NCBI GenBank assembly: GCA_017429885.1
Contig: JAFROA010000427.1
Span: 1-6,583, forward strand
Reading direction: 5' to 3'
DNA length: 6,583 nt
DNA from: Bacteroidales bacterium
Lineage (GTDB): Bacteria; Bacteroidota; Bacteroidia; Bacteroidales; UBA932
Shown here: positions 1-6,583 of the stretch, in pieces
How positions within the stretch are numbered: the stretch's first letter is position 1
How the letters are laid out: each line of letters opens with the position of its first letter
Program-made: the position numbers and the translations under genes
Notes under the pieces: model-generated
Told to the model about the DNA's origin: nothing
What the model saw: the letters and a program-made list of their open reading frames with translations, nothing else
The model's database searches: none

Positions 1-836
1 AGAAATTTCCTGGAGTGACTGTCGCGGTTGACCGCCACAGGGTAAAGGGTTGTGACATACTCTGTCACCCGGAGAAGTTGAAGACCGAGAAAAGGGCGCG
101 TGGATGCGCCGACGCCGAGATAGCCCCTGCTGACCTGATAGTGCTGGATGACGCCTTCCAATACAGGTCACTCAGGGCATATCTCAACATCATTCTCGTA
201 GATTACAACAGGCCTGTCCATAAAGACCACCTGCTGCCCTTCGGAAGGCTCCGGGACCTGCCCGAGAGACTCTCGGAAGCAGATTTCATCATAGTCTCCA
301 AGTGTCCAGCCTACATGGAGGACGTACAAAAAGTCCAATGGGCACAGGCTTTTGGTCTCGCGGATTATGACCCACAGACCTGCAAAGGGACGGATAAGAA
401 TGGCAAGGAGAAGATTCTCCTGTTCACGACGATTTGGTACAGCTCTCTCAAACCAGTATTTGAAGAGGCGGATCCAAGATACGCTTATTCCCAGAAGCTT
501 ATCCTGTTCTCAGGGATAGCTAAAGACACTCCCCTCAGGATGTACCTTAGCGACGAGCACAAGATAGTCAGGCGCTTCCGTTTCGAGGATCACCACAAAT
601 ACACCAAAGCGGACATCCGCAAAATCATGAGGGCGGTCAAGGAGCATCCCACAGCGGTGGTTGCCACCACGGAAAAAGACTGCCAGAGGATTCTGGATCT
701 TAAGGACATACCTGACGACTTGAAAGTCAGGATGTTCCAAGTTCCCATCGAGGTCGGATTCCTTTCTGAGCATGAGAAAGCGGTCTTCGAGAATGCCCTT
801 CTGGGTGCGCTTAGGGCGTTTCACTCTGATTACTAG
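1..836 (+). CDS. lpxK: Tetraacyldisaccharide 4'-kinase LpxK, 5'-truncated
   Basis: LpxK uses ATP to phosphorylate the 4' position of the lipid A disaccharide precursor, giving lipid IVA, at the cytoplasmic face of the inner membrane. The frame is open from the left edge (first full codon at 3) to TAG at 834-836, about 278 residues. The family usually runs about 320-360, so the N-terminal segment with the membrane anchor and P-loop lies outside the window. Visible family motifs, numbered from the first full codon, are KFPGV at 1-5, LDDAFQYR around 48-55 (the Walker B-like DDxFQ motif), LLPFGRLR around 77-84 (compare the usual LLPxGxLRE), FEDHHKYT around 194-201 (the DHH/DHY region, a histidine of which is thought to take part in catalysis) and ATTEKD around 221-226. 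The GTG at 15 lies inside the conserved region and is not the true start. The gene converges on the minus-strand sus-like unit and ends at the shared terminator. The identification rests on motif recognition and is strong. Confidence 0.93.
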   Translation, partial: KFPGVTVAVDRHRVKGCDILCHPEKLKTEKRARGCADAEIAPADLIVLDDAFQYRSLRAYLNIILVDYNRPVHKDHLLPFGRLRDLPERLSEADFIIVSKCPAYMEDVQKVQWAQAFGLADYDPQTCKGTDKNGKEKILLFTTIWYSSLKPVFEEADPRYAYSQKLILFSGIAKDTPLRMYLSDEHKIVRRFRFEDHHKYTKADIRKIMRAVKEHPTAVVATTEKDCQRILDLKDIPDDLKVRMFQVPIEVGFLSEHEKAVFENALLGALRAFHSDY

Positions 837-876
837 ATCCTTCGCTACACTCAGGATGACAATTTCCCTCAGGATG
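837..876. repeat. Repeat-like intergenic stretch with CTCAGGATG twice
   Basis: The nonamer CTCAGGATG occurs at 850-858 and again at 868-876. The first copy is part of a small imperfect hairpin, ATCCT at 837-841 pairing with AGGAT at 853-857. The surrounding motif (CCTTCGCTACACTCAGGATGAC) resembles a short dispersed element of the form ATTCTTCGCT..CGCTCAGAATGAC that I recall from intergenic regions of many genomes. Membership of such a family is inferred. Only the local repetition is seen directly. Confidence 0.4.
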
Positions 877-898
877 TCTTAACTCTGACTGCGGGAAT

Positions 899-936
899 AA
901 AAAAAAAGGAGATGGCTTTTCGGCCATCTCCTTTTT
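899..936. terminator. Bidirectional intrinsic terminator between convergent genes
   Basis: A perfect 9-bp stem, GGAGATGGC (908-916) with GCCATCTCC (923-931), encloses a 6-base TTTTCG loop. It is extended by five A-T pairs (903-907 with 932-936). Read rightward, the stem is followed by five T's. Read leftward, it is followed by the complement of nine A's (899-907), so it should end the minus-strand sus-like transcript especially well while also ending the lpxK transcript. It lies 62 bases after the lpxK stop and 16 bases beyond the stop of the minus-strand lipoprotein gene. Confidence 0.9.
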
Positions 937-952
937 ATTGGGTAGCAATTAC

Positions 953-1810
953 CTACTCGTTAGGAATGAAAACATCATATTGTGACATGCCAAGGCTTCC
1001 CGCGGATACATAGTACTGAATGCAGAGGAAGCAATATCCATCAGCATACATTCCACTCTCATAACCATAGTCTGTAACATATGCGTCATCACCTTGCCAG
1101 TAGCCGACATCACGTACGCTGACAGTTCCATAGGAACTATAAGTGAAAGTCGTCGTCTGGGCGGGGATGCGGAAGAATGTGTATTTCTCACCATCATCAT
1201 CCACGCCGGTCTTGTCCATAAGGTTGATTGTGATCTTAGAACCAGGACCAAAGGCACCCTTGATTCTGAACATATTGGGGTTTGTCTCGTGACGCTGAAG
1301 AACAGCGGGGAAAGATGAAGCCCCAAGGGCATTCTGGATGTTGGCACGTCCAATAACATAAGTGCCTTCGATGCTGGAATTGGGATCCCATGGGATGCCG
1401 CTGAACTTCACGCTGCGCATCGTGGTGTTAGATCCATCTGATGCGGCGGCAGTGATCGCATAATCTCCGGCCATTCCGGTAACTACAGTCTCAGCTACTC
1501 CATTGGAGAAGCTGATGGCTGTACCTTGAGAGAGAACCTTCTCAGCATAAGCGCTTTCGCCCTGAGAGGCTATGAACGCATCCTTGTCAGCGACCTTCTC
1601 CACGAGATACGTAGCCTTAGTGACCTTATCGTTGCTAACGAAGCGCACGCGCTGGTCAGTGTCGGAATCATACTCGCTGGAAGGAGCGTATTTATATACG
1701 ACCACAGCAGGCAGCTTGTCATTACCCGGCTCAGAGCCAAGGTTCTCCTGGCAAGACGTAAACGATAAGCCAAGAAGTGCCGCAGCCAAAATGTAAGTTA
1801 CTTTTTTCAT
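953..1810 (-). CDS. Accessory surface lipoprotein of a SusCD unit, family unassigned
   Basis: This is a 285-residue predicted lipoprotein. Residues 1-19 form a signal peptide (MKK, then a hydrophobic stretch) ending in the lipobox FTSC, so Cys20 should be lipidated by the usual lipoprotein pathway. Two regions are suggested: about 34-138, with alternating hydrophobic residues typical of an Ig-like beta fold, and about 148-285, starting GTYVIG and rich in Tyr and Phe (FFRIPAQ around 212-218, WQGDD around 238-242). A CFLC pair lies at 260-263. It is the last gene of the susC-susD unit, 21 bases after the susD stop, where SusE/SusF-like surface substrate-binding lipoproteins often lie. That role is inferred from position and from the aromatic-rich C-terminal half. 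I cannot name the family. The ATG at 1810 is the natural start because the signal peptide begins there, although no Shine-Dalgarno sequence precedes it (GAATCGCAAA-ATG). The stop is TAG, and the bidirectional terminator follows 16 bases later. Confidence 0.85.
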   Translation of the reverse strand: MKKVTYILAAALLGLSFTSCQENLGSEPGNDKLPAVVVYKYAPSSEYDSDTDQRVRFVSNDKVTKATYLVEKVADKDAFIASQGESAYAEKVLSQGTAISFSNGVAETVVTGMAGDYAITAAASDGSNTTMRSVKFSGIPWDPNSSIEGTYVIGRANIQNALGASSFPAVLQRHETNPNMFRIKGAFGPGSKITINLMDKTGVDDDGEKYTFFRIPAQTTTFTYSSYGTVSVRDVGYWQGDDAYVTDYGYESGMYADGYCFLCIQYYVSAGSLGMSQYDVFIPNE

Positions 1811-1831
1811 TTTGCGATTCGTTAAGGTTTA

Positions 1832-3499
1832 TTACCAGGTGTACTCGGGCGAGTCGGCGGACGGAGCCACAGGCTCGGGGTTGTTGGTGCAGGAGAAGTT
1901 GTAGTTGGTCTCGGTCTGCACGATGCAGAGGTTCATCCAGTCAGGAGTCTTTTCCACGTTATAACGATAGGTCTCGACATGGTTGGTGCCTGGATAGCTG
2001 CGGATAACACCTTTCTGGAGACGCTTGATGTCCTTGGTGGCCATACCCTCGCCCCAGAACTCAATCCTTCTCTGCCACCATACCTCGTTGATGAAGGTAC
2101 CGCTGGCGGTGTTGTAGTAGGCGTCAGTGTGAGTACCGTACTCATAGTCGGCGTCACGAGTCTTGGCGAAACTGGTCAGGAGAGCGACACCTTCGGCCTC
2201 GTTCATCCTTCCTGCAGCCTCAGCCTCGATGAGCACCATTTCCTCGACCCTCATGAGCGGAACAGCCATAGTGAAACCAATGTACTGATTGTCGCGTCCG
2301 GCCTCTCCGCCGGCAGGGCGGAACTTGAAGTTGACTCCACCGACCGGGTACTCGTTGTTAATAGCGCTGCTAAGAATCCAGTCCGGATGGGCTGTGTAGG
2401 CCTCCAAAGCGGCGAGAGCATCCTCTTCACTCATTTCGTCGATGGCAAAGTCGGCATAGCACTTTTTACGCCAATCTGTCGCAGGGACAGTCTCATAGAG
2501 GTGGCGGTCGATCAGGATCGGACGCCCGTAGTTCGCGGCGTAACCGCAACCAGAGGTGTTAGGATTGATCTCCATGCACATCCATGAACCCCAGCTGGAG
2601 TCAGCGTCGTTGTTCTGGATACAAGGGTTGTCTGACTTGAAAGTCAAGGCGAGCATCCAGGAGGCGTTCGGGGTGTTGAATCCGGTCTCCCGGCTGGTGT
2701 AGGCCGCCTCGTCCATAATGTTATAACCGGCCTGGGCCCTCTTGGCGTAGTCGCGGGCCTTAGCCCAGTCTCCCATGAGAAGATAAGCGCGGGCCTTCAT
2801 GCCGTAGACGCAGCTCACGTCGGGAAGGTACTTGTCAGCCCTCTTGTAATTGGCCAGATAGGTCTCAGCCTTATCCAAGTCATTGATAATCATTGCGTAC
2901 ATCTCCTCGTTGGTAGCCCTAGGGTTGTCAGCGAGCTCCTTCGGGGCCTTGGTCTCATCAACGATCGGAACGGTCTCGGCGGAAGGATCAAGGTAGCAAG
3001 GCTTGGTAGCGAACATCTGGGCGAGATCCATGTAAAGATATGCCCTGTAGAACCTGGCGAGACCAGCGCCGACAATCTTATCAGCCTCGGGCTCCTCGCC
3101 AGCGAGAGAGATGACGTCATTGCAGGCCTTGATATGGGCGTAGTAGATGGTCCACGCGAACTGGCTATTGGCCCATGTGGGTCCAAGATGGTCGATGCAG
3201 TACCAGCTGTCGAACCAGCCGTTGGTCATTTTGGGCTGGACAAGATCCTGACCCATAGAATCCCAGCGGATGAAGAATGAAGGGATACCGAAGTCGTAGG
3301 CGTTTGTGCCACCACCATAAGTGGGATAACCGCAAAGACGGGCGGTTATAGCGTCAACAAATCCGTCGAAGGCACCAGGAGCCGCAGACACCTGCGAAGC
3401 TGTAGCGGATCCTCCCTGAGGGAAGGTCTCCTTGATACAACCTGTCGCGAAAACCGAAAGGCTCAGGATGATGAGAGATATTTTAACTATATTTTTCAT
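1832..3499 (-). CDS. SusD/RagB family nutrient-binding outer-membrane lipoprotein
   Basis: This is the substrate-binding partner of the SusC-like transporter, expected to be anchored on the cell surface and to close over the receptor barrel as a lid. It has 555 residues, normal for the family. The signal peptide ends in the lipobox ATGC, so Cys21 is the lipidated residue, followed by IKE. The helical TPR-like core is visible around residues 110-170 (ACNDV, then ARFYRAYLYMDLAQMF) and in KARAYLLMGDWAKARDYA. Typical C-terminal family features are MRVEEMVLIEAEA and, at about 474-493, WWQRRIEFWGEGMATKDIKR, matching the usual R..EF.GEG.R..D.KR block. The last 20 residues are rich in Pro, Ser and Glu. 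The gene starts 18 bases after the susC stop and has a strong ribosome binding site, so co-transcription and co-translation with susC are likely. It carries eleven cysteines besides the lipidated one, which is unusual beside a SusC partner with none. The substrate cannot be told from the sequence; there is no enzyme gene nearby. Confidence 0.96.
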   Translation of the reverse strand: MKNIVKISLIILSLSVFATGCIKETFPQGGSATASQVSAAPGAFDGFVDAITARLCGYPTYGGGTNAYDFGIPSFFIRWDSMGQDLVQPKMTNGWFDSWYCIDHLGPTWANSQFAWTIYYAHIKACNDVISLAGEEPEADKIVGAGLARFYRAYLYMDLAQMFATKPCYLDPSAETVPIVDETKAPKELADNPRATNEEMYAMIINDLDKAETYLANYKRADKYLPDVSCVYGMKARAYLLMGDWAKARDYAKRAQAGYNIMDEAAYTSRETGFNTPNASWMLALTFKSDNPCIQNNDADSSWGSWMCMEINPNTSGCGYAANYGRPILIDRHLYETVPATDWRKKCYADFAIDEMSEEDALAALEAYTAHPDWILSSAINNEYPVGGVNFKFRPAGGEAGRDNQYIGFTMAVPLMRVEEMVLIEAEAAGRMNEAEGVALLTSFAKTRDADYEYGTHTDAYYNTASGTFINEVWWQRRIEFWGEGMATKDIKRLQKGVIRSYPGTNHVETYRYNVEKTPDWMNLCIVQTETNYNFSCTNNPEPVAPSADSPEYTW

Positions 3500-3507
3500 A
3501 TTCGTAT

Positions 3508-3513
3508 CCTCCT
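3508..3513 (-). promoter_or_regulatory. Strong Shine-Dalgarno sequence for the susD-like gene
   Basis: On the minus strand the susC-susD gap reads TCATAGGAGGATACGAAT and then ATG. The AGGAGG is a perfect anti-SD match with 8 bases to the ATG at 3499, and it fixes that start. Bacteroidota genes generally show weak or absent Shine-Dalgarno sequences, so this one stands out. The next gene in the operon has none. Confidence 0.8.
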
Positions 3514-3517
3514 ATGA

Positions 3518-6500
3518 TTAGAAAGTAACCTGAACTCCACCGGAGATGCTACGCACAGGGGAGTAGACATTGGTGGAAGAAGTACCTGAGAGGGAGGCCC
3601 TGGGGTCGAAGCCCTTACGGGCGGAGATGTAACCAAGGTTCTCACCGACGGCGTAAACGCGGATGCGGCTTATAAGCTTGCCCATGCCCATTTTGGAGAC
3701 AGGCAGGTTGTAACCGACAGAGAACGACTGGAAGTTGATGTAGCTGGCGTTGACAAGGAACCTGCTTGAACCAGCGGCGGCGTAGGAGTCACCAAACTGC
3801 CAACGAGGAATATCACTCGATGTGTTGTTAGGTGTCCAGGCCTTGAAGATGTCCTTGTGATAGTTGTAACCAGCGTCAGAAGAACTCGTGGCCGGGGTCA
3901 TGAGCTTGGAATAGACGTTGTCTGCGATCCTTCCGCCAATCTGGTAGTCAAACGAAGCGCTGACATCGAAATTACCGACTCGCAGGCTGGTGTTGAATCC
4001 TCCGAAGAACTTAGGGAGCAGAGTACCCTGAGCATACCTGGTGGCATCAGCTGTGGTGGTGGTTGTACCGGAATGCTTCACTCCGGGACGGTTGGAGACA
4101 TTGTCAGTCACCTTACCGCCGGCGGGGCTCAAGTCCTCATCGTACCAGTAGAGAGCCTGACCGTCGTCTCCGACACCAGCGTACTCATAGTTCATGTAGT
4201 TACGCATCACGCCGCCAGGGGTCCACCAGTAGCCACTCTCATAGTAGCCACCGTTATCACCCATCTTGGACTCCGGGAGTTTGAGGATCCACGCATGGTT
4301 AGTGGCGATGTTTCCACCGATGTTCCACTCGACAGTCCTCGTACGGACGGGAGTGAAGTTGACGGAAAGCTCGAGACCGCGGTTGGCGATGTCTCCGATG
4401 TTACCATAATAACCACGTGTACCCGCTGACTCAGGGATGGATATCCAGAAGAGAAGGTCGGAAGTTTTCTTGTAGTAGGCATCAAGACCTCCGGAGACCC
4501 TGCCCTTCCAGAAGCTGAACTCAACTCCGAGGTTGGCGTTTGTCGTGGTCTCCCAAGTGATCTCGTCATTACCAAGCCTGGAGAATGACGGGGCCATGGA
4601 AGTGTCGGATGATTTGGTGAGGCTATACATGTCGGTGTAGGCATAGGAAGTAATGGAGTCATTACCCTGCTGTCCGATGGAAGCCTTGAGTTTGAGCTGG
4701 TCGATCCAGCTTGAACCAGACATCCAGGGCTCCTTGGAAATGATCCAAGCGCCACCCACGGACCAGAAGTCTCCCCAGCGGTGAGCCACGGCAAATGTCG
4801 AGGAAGCGTCACGGCGGTAGGATGCGGAGAGATAGTACTTCTTGTCGAAGTCGTACTGTGCACTAAGGAAGTAACCTTCCACGTTATAGTCCGAAGCGCT
4901 CGAGGATGTACCAGAATAGAGAATATTCGCGAAAGCGTTGACCTCAAGGACGTCAGGGGAGAAACCACCCTGAGCGGTGATGCCCATGCTGTTGCCGTGG
5001 GTCCTGTAGTACTCGTGTCCGAGCATCACATTGACGTTGTGGTTGCCAAAGCTGTTGGCGTATGTAAGGGTCTGGAGCTGGTTGAAGCGGAGGTTGTTGG
5101 ACATGCTCTTCACGAGCTCACCGTTGACACCGACCTTAGGACCGTAGAACGGGTTCTGATAGTTGGTGCTGAGGGTGTTTCCCCAGTTAACTGTTGACTG
5201 GACGACCGCCTTGAGGTGGTCGGTGATGTCGAAGTCCGCGTTGAAAGTACCGGTAAGGTTACGGCCGTTATTGAAGACCTGATTGTAGCGGTTGGATCCG
5301 AAGGGGTTACCTGTCTGCATGAAGCCTCGACCGATACCGTAGTTCGTGGCGGCCACACCGTAGTCGTACTGCTCGCGGCCAAAATCGTCTGTGCGGATCA
5401 CAGGGTTGCCGGAGGCGTCGAGGACGCGCACGTAAACCGGATAGATAGGGGCGATGTAGGTCGTGTAGTACATCAGGTTCGTGGAACTCCAATCCGTGTT
5501 CATGTTTGGATTGGACGTTGTCTCTGACTGTGTGAAACCTACATTGGCACCGACCTTCATCCACTTCTTAACCTGGTAGTCAGCCCTGATACGAGCGCTG
5601 ATACGCTGATAGCCAGAGTACTCGATGATACCGTCCTCATTGAGGTAGCCGATAGATGAGTAATAGCTTCCACGGTCGTTGCCGCCGCTCACGCTGACGT
5701 TATATTCTTGACGAAGCGCGTTCTTATAAGCAAGATCGCGCCAGTTGTCAGGCTGCAGATAATAGGTCTCGTTGGGGTTGTTGGCATTGAACTTCCCAGA
5801 GCGGCCAAGAGTCGCGTTGGGGTTGAGCTTGCCGTCCATACCGATGAGTTTCTGGCCCTCGGGAACTGTGTAAACGTTGTATCCAAGATGTGAGATAGTC
5901 TGGGAATTGGCGTTCGCATTAGCGACTTCAGCAGTGTTTCCAAGACCATAATAATAATAATTGTACATCTGGAGATAGTAGGCCTCGTAGAACTGAGCGG
6001 GGTCGGTGATCACGTCATGATCCTGGACTCCTCTGGCGTTGAAACCCACCTTCATGTCCACATTGACGATGGCGTCGCGGCTCTTGCTGCGCTTGGTAGT
6101 GACGAGAATTACACCAGCGGCACCACGAGCACCGTACAGAGCGGCGGAGGCAGCGTCCTTAAGGACGGTCACGGACTCGATGTCACTCTGAGGAATGTTG
6201 GTAAGGCTGGCCGGGAAAGGCGCACCGTCAACAATCACCAGAGGATCTGTTGAAGCCTGCACAGAGGCGAGACCACGGATATTGATCGATCCGGCACCGG
6301 CACCAGGAGCACCAGAGGCGCCCTTCATCTGCAGACCCGGGACAGAACCGACAAGGGCGTTGGCCACGTTAGCTGTCGAACGCTTCTGCAAATCCTCGGA
6401 CTTGACGACCGCAGCGGATCCGGTGAAGGCCTCTTTCGTGGTTGTTCCGAAAGCGACAACGATGGTCTCATTCAGGAGATTCACATCCTCCTCGAGAATC

Positions 6501-6583
6501 ACGTTGATCACCTTACGTCCTCCGACAGCGATCAGCTGCTCCGTGAATCCAATGAAGGAGAAGGTCAGCGTCGCGTTGGAAGG
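3518..6583 (-). CDS. SusC/RagA family TonB-dependent outer-membrane receptor, 5'-truncated
   Basis: This is an active transporter of the outer membrane that takes substrate from its SusD partner using TonB-ExbBD energy. The frame is open to the right edge, giving 1021 residues. The signal peptide and the first part of the N-terminal CarboxypepD_reg-like domain are missing. The rest of that domain is seen in residues 1-35 (TLTFSFIGF, then KVINVILEED). A likely TonB box follows at about 39-46 (ETIVVAFG). The plug domain holds SINIRG at about 99-104 and the SusC/RagA signature, PLVIVDG around 114-120 with DIESVTVLKDA around 134-144, followed by ASAALYGARGAAGVILVTTK to about 164. The remainder is a barrel rich in Tyr, Asn, Gly and Ser with alternating strand patterns. 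It ends in GGVQVTF, a terminal Phe typical of outer-membrane barrels. No cysteine is seen. The GTG at 6511 is internal, not a start. The susD-like gene follows 18 bases downstream. The promoter and any regulator must lie to the right of the window. Confidence 0.97.
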   Translation of the reverse strand, partial: PSNATLTFSFIGFTEQLIAVGGRKVINVILEEDVNLLNETIVVAFGTTTKEAFTGSAAVVKSEDLQKRSTANVANALVGSVPGLQMKGASGAPGAGAGSINIRGLASVQASTDPLVIVDGAPFPASLTNIPQSDIESVTVLKDAASAALYGARGAAGVILVTTKRSKSRDAIVNVDMKVGFNARGVQDHDVITDPAQFYEAYYLQMYNYYYYGLGNTAEVANANANSQTISHLGYNVYTVPEGQKLIGMDGKLNPNATLGRSGKFNANNPNETYYLQPDNWRDLAYKNALRQEYNVSVSGGNDRGSYYSSIGYLNEDGIIEYSGYQRISARIRADYQVKKWMKVGANVGFTQSETTSNPNMNTDWSSTNLMYYTTYIAPIYPVYVRVLDASGNPVIRTDDFGREQYDYGVAATNYGIGRGFMQTGNPFGSNRYNQVFNNGRNLTGTFNADFDITDHLKAVVQSTVNWGNTLSTNYQNPFYGPKVGVNGELVKSMSNNLRFNQLQTLTYANSFGNHNVNVMLGHEYYRTHGNSMGITAQGGFSPDVLEVNAFANILYSGTSSSASDYNVEGYFLSAQYDFDKKYYLSASYRRDASSTFAVAHRWGDFWSVGGAWIISKEPWMSGSSWIDQLKLKASIGQQGNDSITSYAYTDMYSLTKSSDTSMAPSFSRLGNDEITWETTTNANLGVEFSFWKGRVSGGLDAYYKKTSDLLFWISIPESAGTRGYYGNIGDIANRGLELSVNFTPVRTRTVEWNIGGNIATNHAWILKLPESKMGDNGGYYESGYWWTPGGVMRNYMNYEYAGVGDDGQALYWYDEDLSPAGGKVTDNVSNRPGVKHSGTTTTTADATRYAQGTLLPKFFGGFNTSLRVGNFDVSASFDYQIGGRIADNVYSKLMTPATSSSDAGYNYHKDIFKAWTPNNTSSDIPRWQFGDSYAAAGSSRFLVNASYINFQSFSVGYNLPVSKMGMGKLISRIRVYAVGENLGYISARKGFDPRASLSGTSSTNVYSPVRSISGGVQVTF

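Noticed and set aside
15..17. GTG as the start of lpxK
   Set aside because: It falls within a conserved LpxK block (KFPGV), and the P-loop region would be missing from such a protein. The gene is simply cut by the window edge.
510..824. A minus-strand open frame opposite lpxK
   Set aside because: LpxK motifs continue across this stretch on the plus strand, and the antisense product has no family features.
1979..2587. A 202-codon plus-strand open frame antisense to the SusD-like gene
   Set aside because: The SusD-like frame matches its family along its whole length. The antisense frame has no recognisable motif or start signal and is explained by codon composition.
3857..4429. A 190-codon plus-strand open frame antisense to the SusC-like gene
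   Set aside because: It is Val and Ser rich without domain features, opposite a conserved receptor coding region.
4207..4968. A 253-codon open frame on the minus strand in another frame of the SusC-like gene
   Set aside because: It is low complexity (Ser, Thr, Pro, Arg rich), lies wholly inside a well-recognised gene, and has no domain pattern. It is a frame shadow.
6509..6511. GTG as the start of the SusC-like gene
   Set aside because: The frame stays open to the right edge, and the 24 upstream residues (with TLTFSFIGF) match the expected CarboxypepD_reg-like domain, so the true start lies outside the window.
1..6583. CRISPR arrays, tRNA or rRNA genes, insertion sequences, attachment sites, operon promoters
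   Set aside because: I saw no regularly spaced repeats, tRNA cloverleaf, transposase motif or terminal inverted repeats. Promoters for both transcription units would lie outside the window.

Overview
The window looks like ordinary Bacteroidota chromosome, most likely Bacteroidales. The evidence is an adjacent SusC/RagA TonB-dependent receptor and SusD/RagB lipoprotein, two lipoprotein signal peptides with free-standing lipoboxes, and an LpxK with Bacteroidota-like motifs. Base composition looks near or slightly above half G+C by eye, which would fit a higher-GC Bacteroidales lineage. The genus cannot be fixed from the sequence alone.

Layout. Positions 1-836 (+) hold the 3' three quarters of lpxK, the lipid A 4'-kinase gene, cut by the left edge. 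Positions 837-952 are a short convergent intergenic region. It holds a repeat-like CTCAGGATG stretch and a strong hairpin with A and T tracts on either side, which should terminate transcription in both directions. The rest of the window is a minus-strand unit read from right to left: susC-like (6583 to 3518, its 5' end cut by the right edge), an 18-base gap carrying a perfect AGGAGG, susD-like (3499 to 1832), a 21-base gap without a Shine-Dalgarno sequence, and a third lipoprotein gene (1810 to 953) that ends just before the shared terminator.

How the genes work together. The SusC-like protein is the outer-membrane active transporter. The SusD-like lipoprotein would sit on it as a substrate-capturing lid. 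The third lipoprotein occupies the position of SusE/SusF-type accessory surface binding proteins, but I cannot assign it to a named family. No glycosidase, peptidase, protease inhibitor, sigma/anti-sigma pair or hybrid two-component regulator lies in the window, so the substrate (glycan, peptide or other) is unknown. The lpxK gene is a convergent housekeeping neighbour in lipid A synthesis and is not evidently linked in function.

I do not see a new biological system here. The points worth a second look are modest: an accessory lipoprotein of unclear family, a strong contrast in cysteine content between the SusC and SusD partners, contrasting ribosome binding sites within one operon, and a repeat-like motif beside the terminator.
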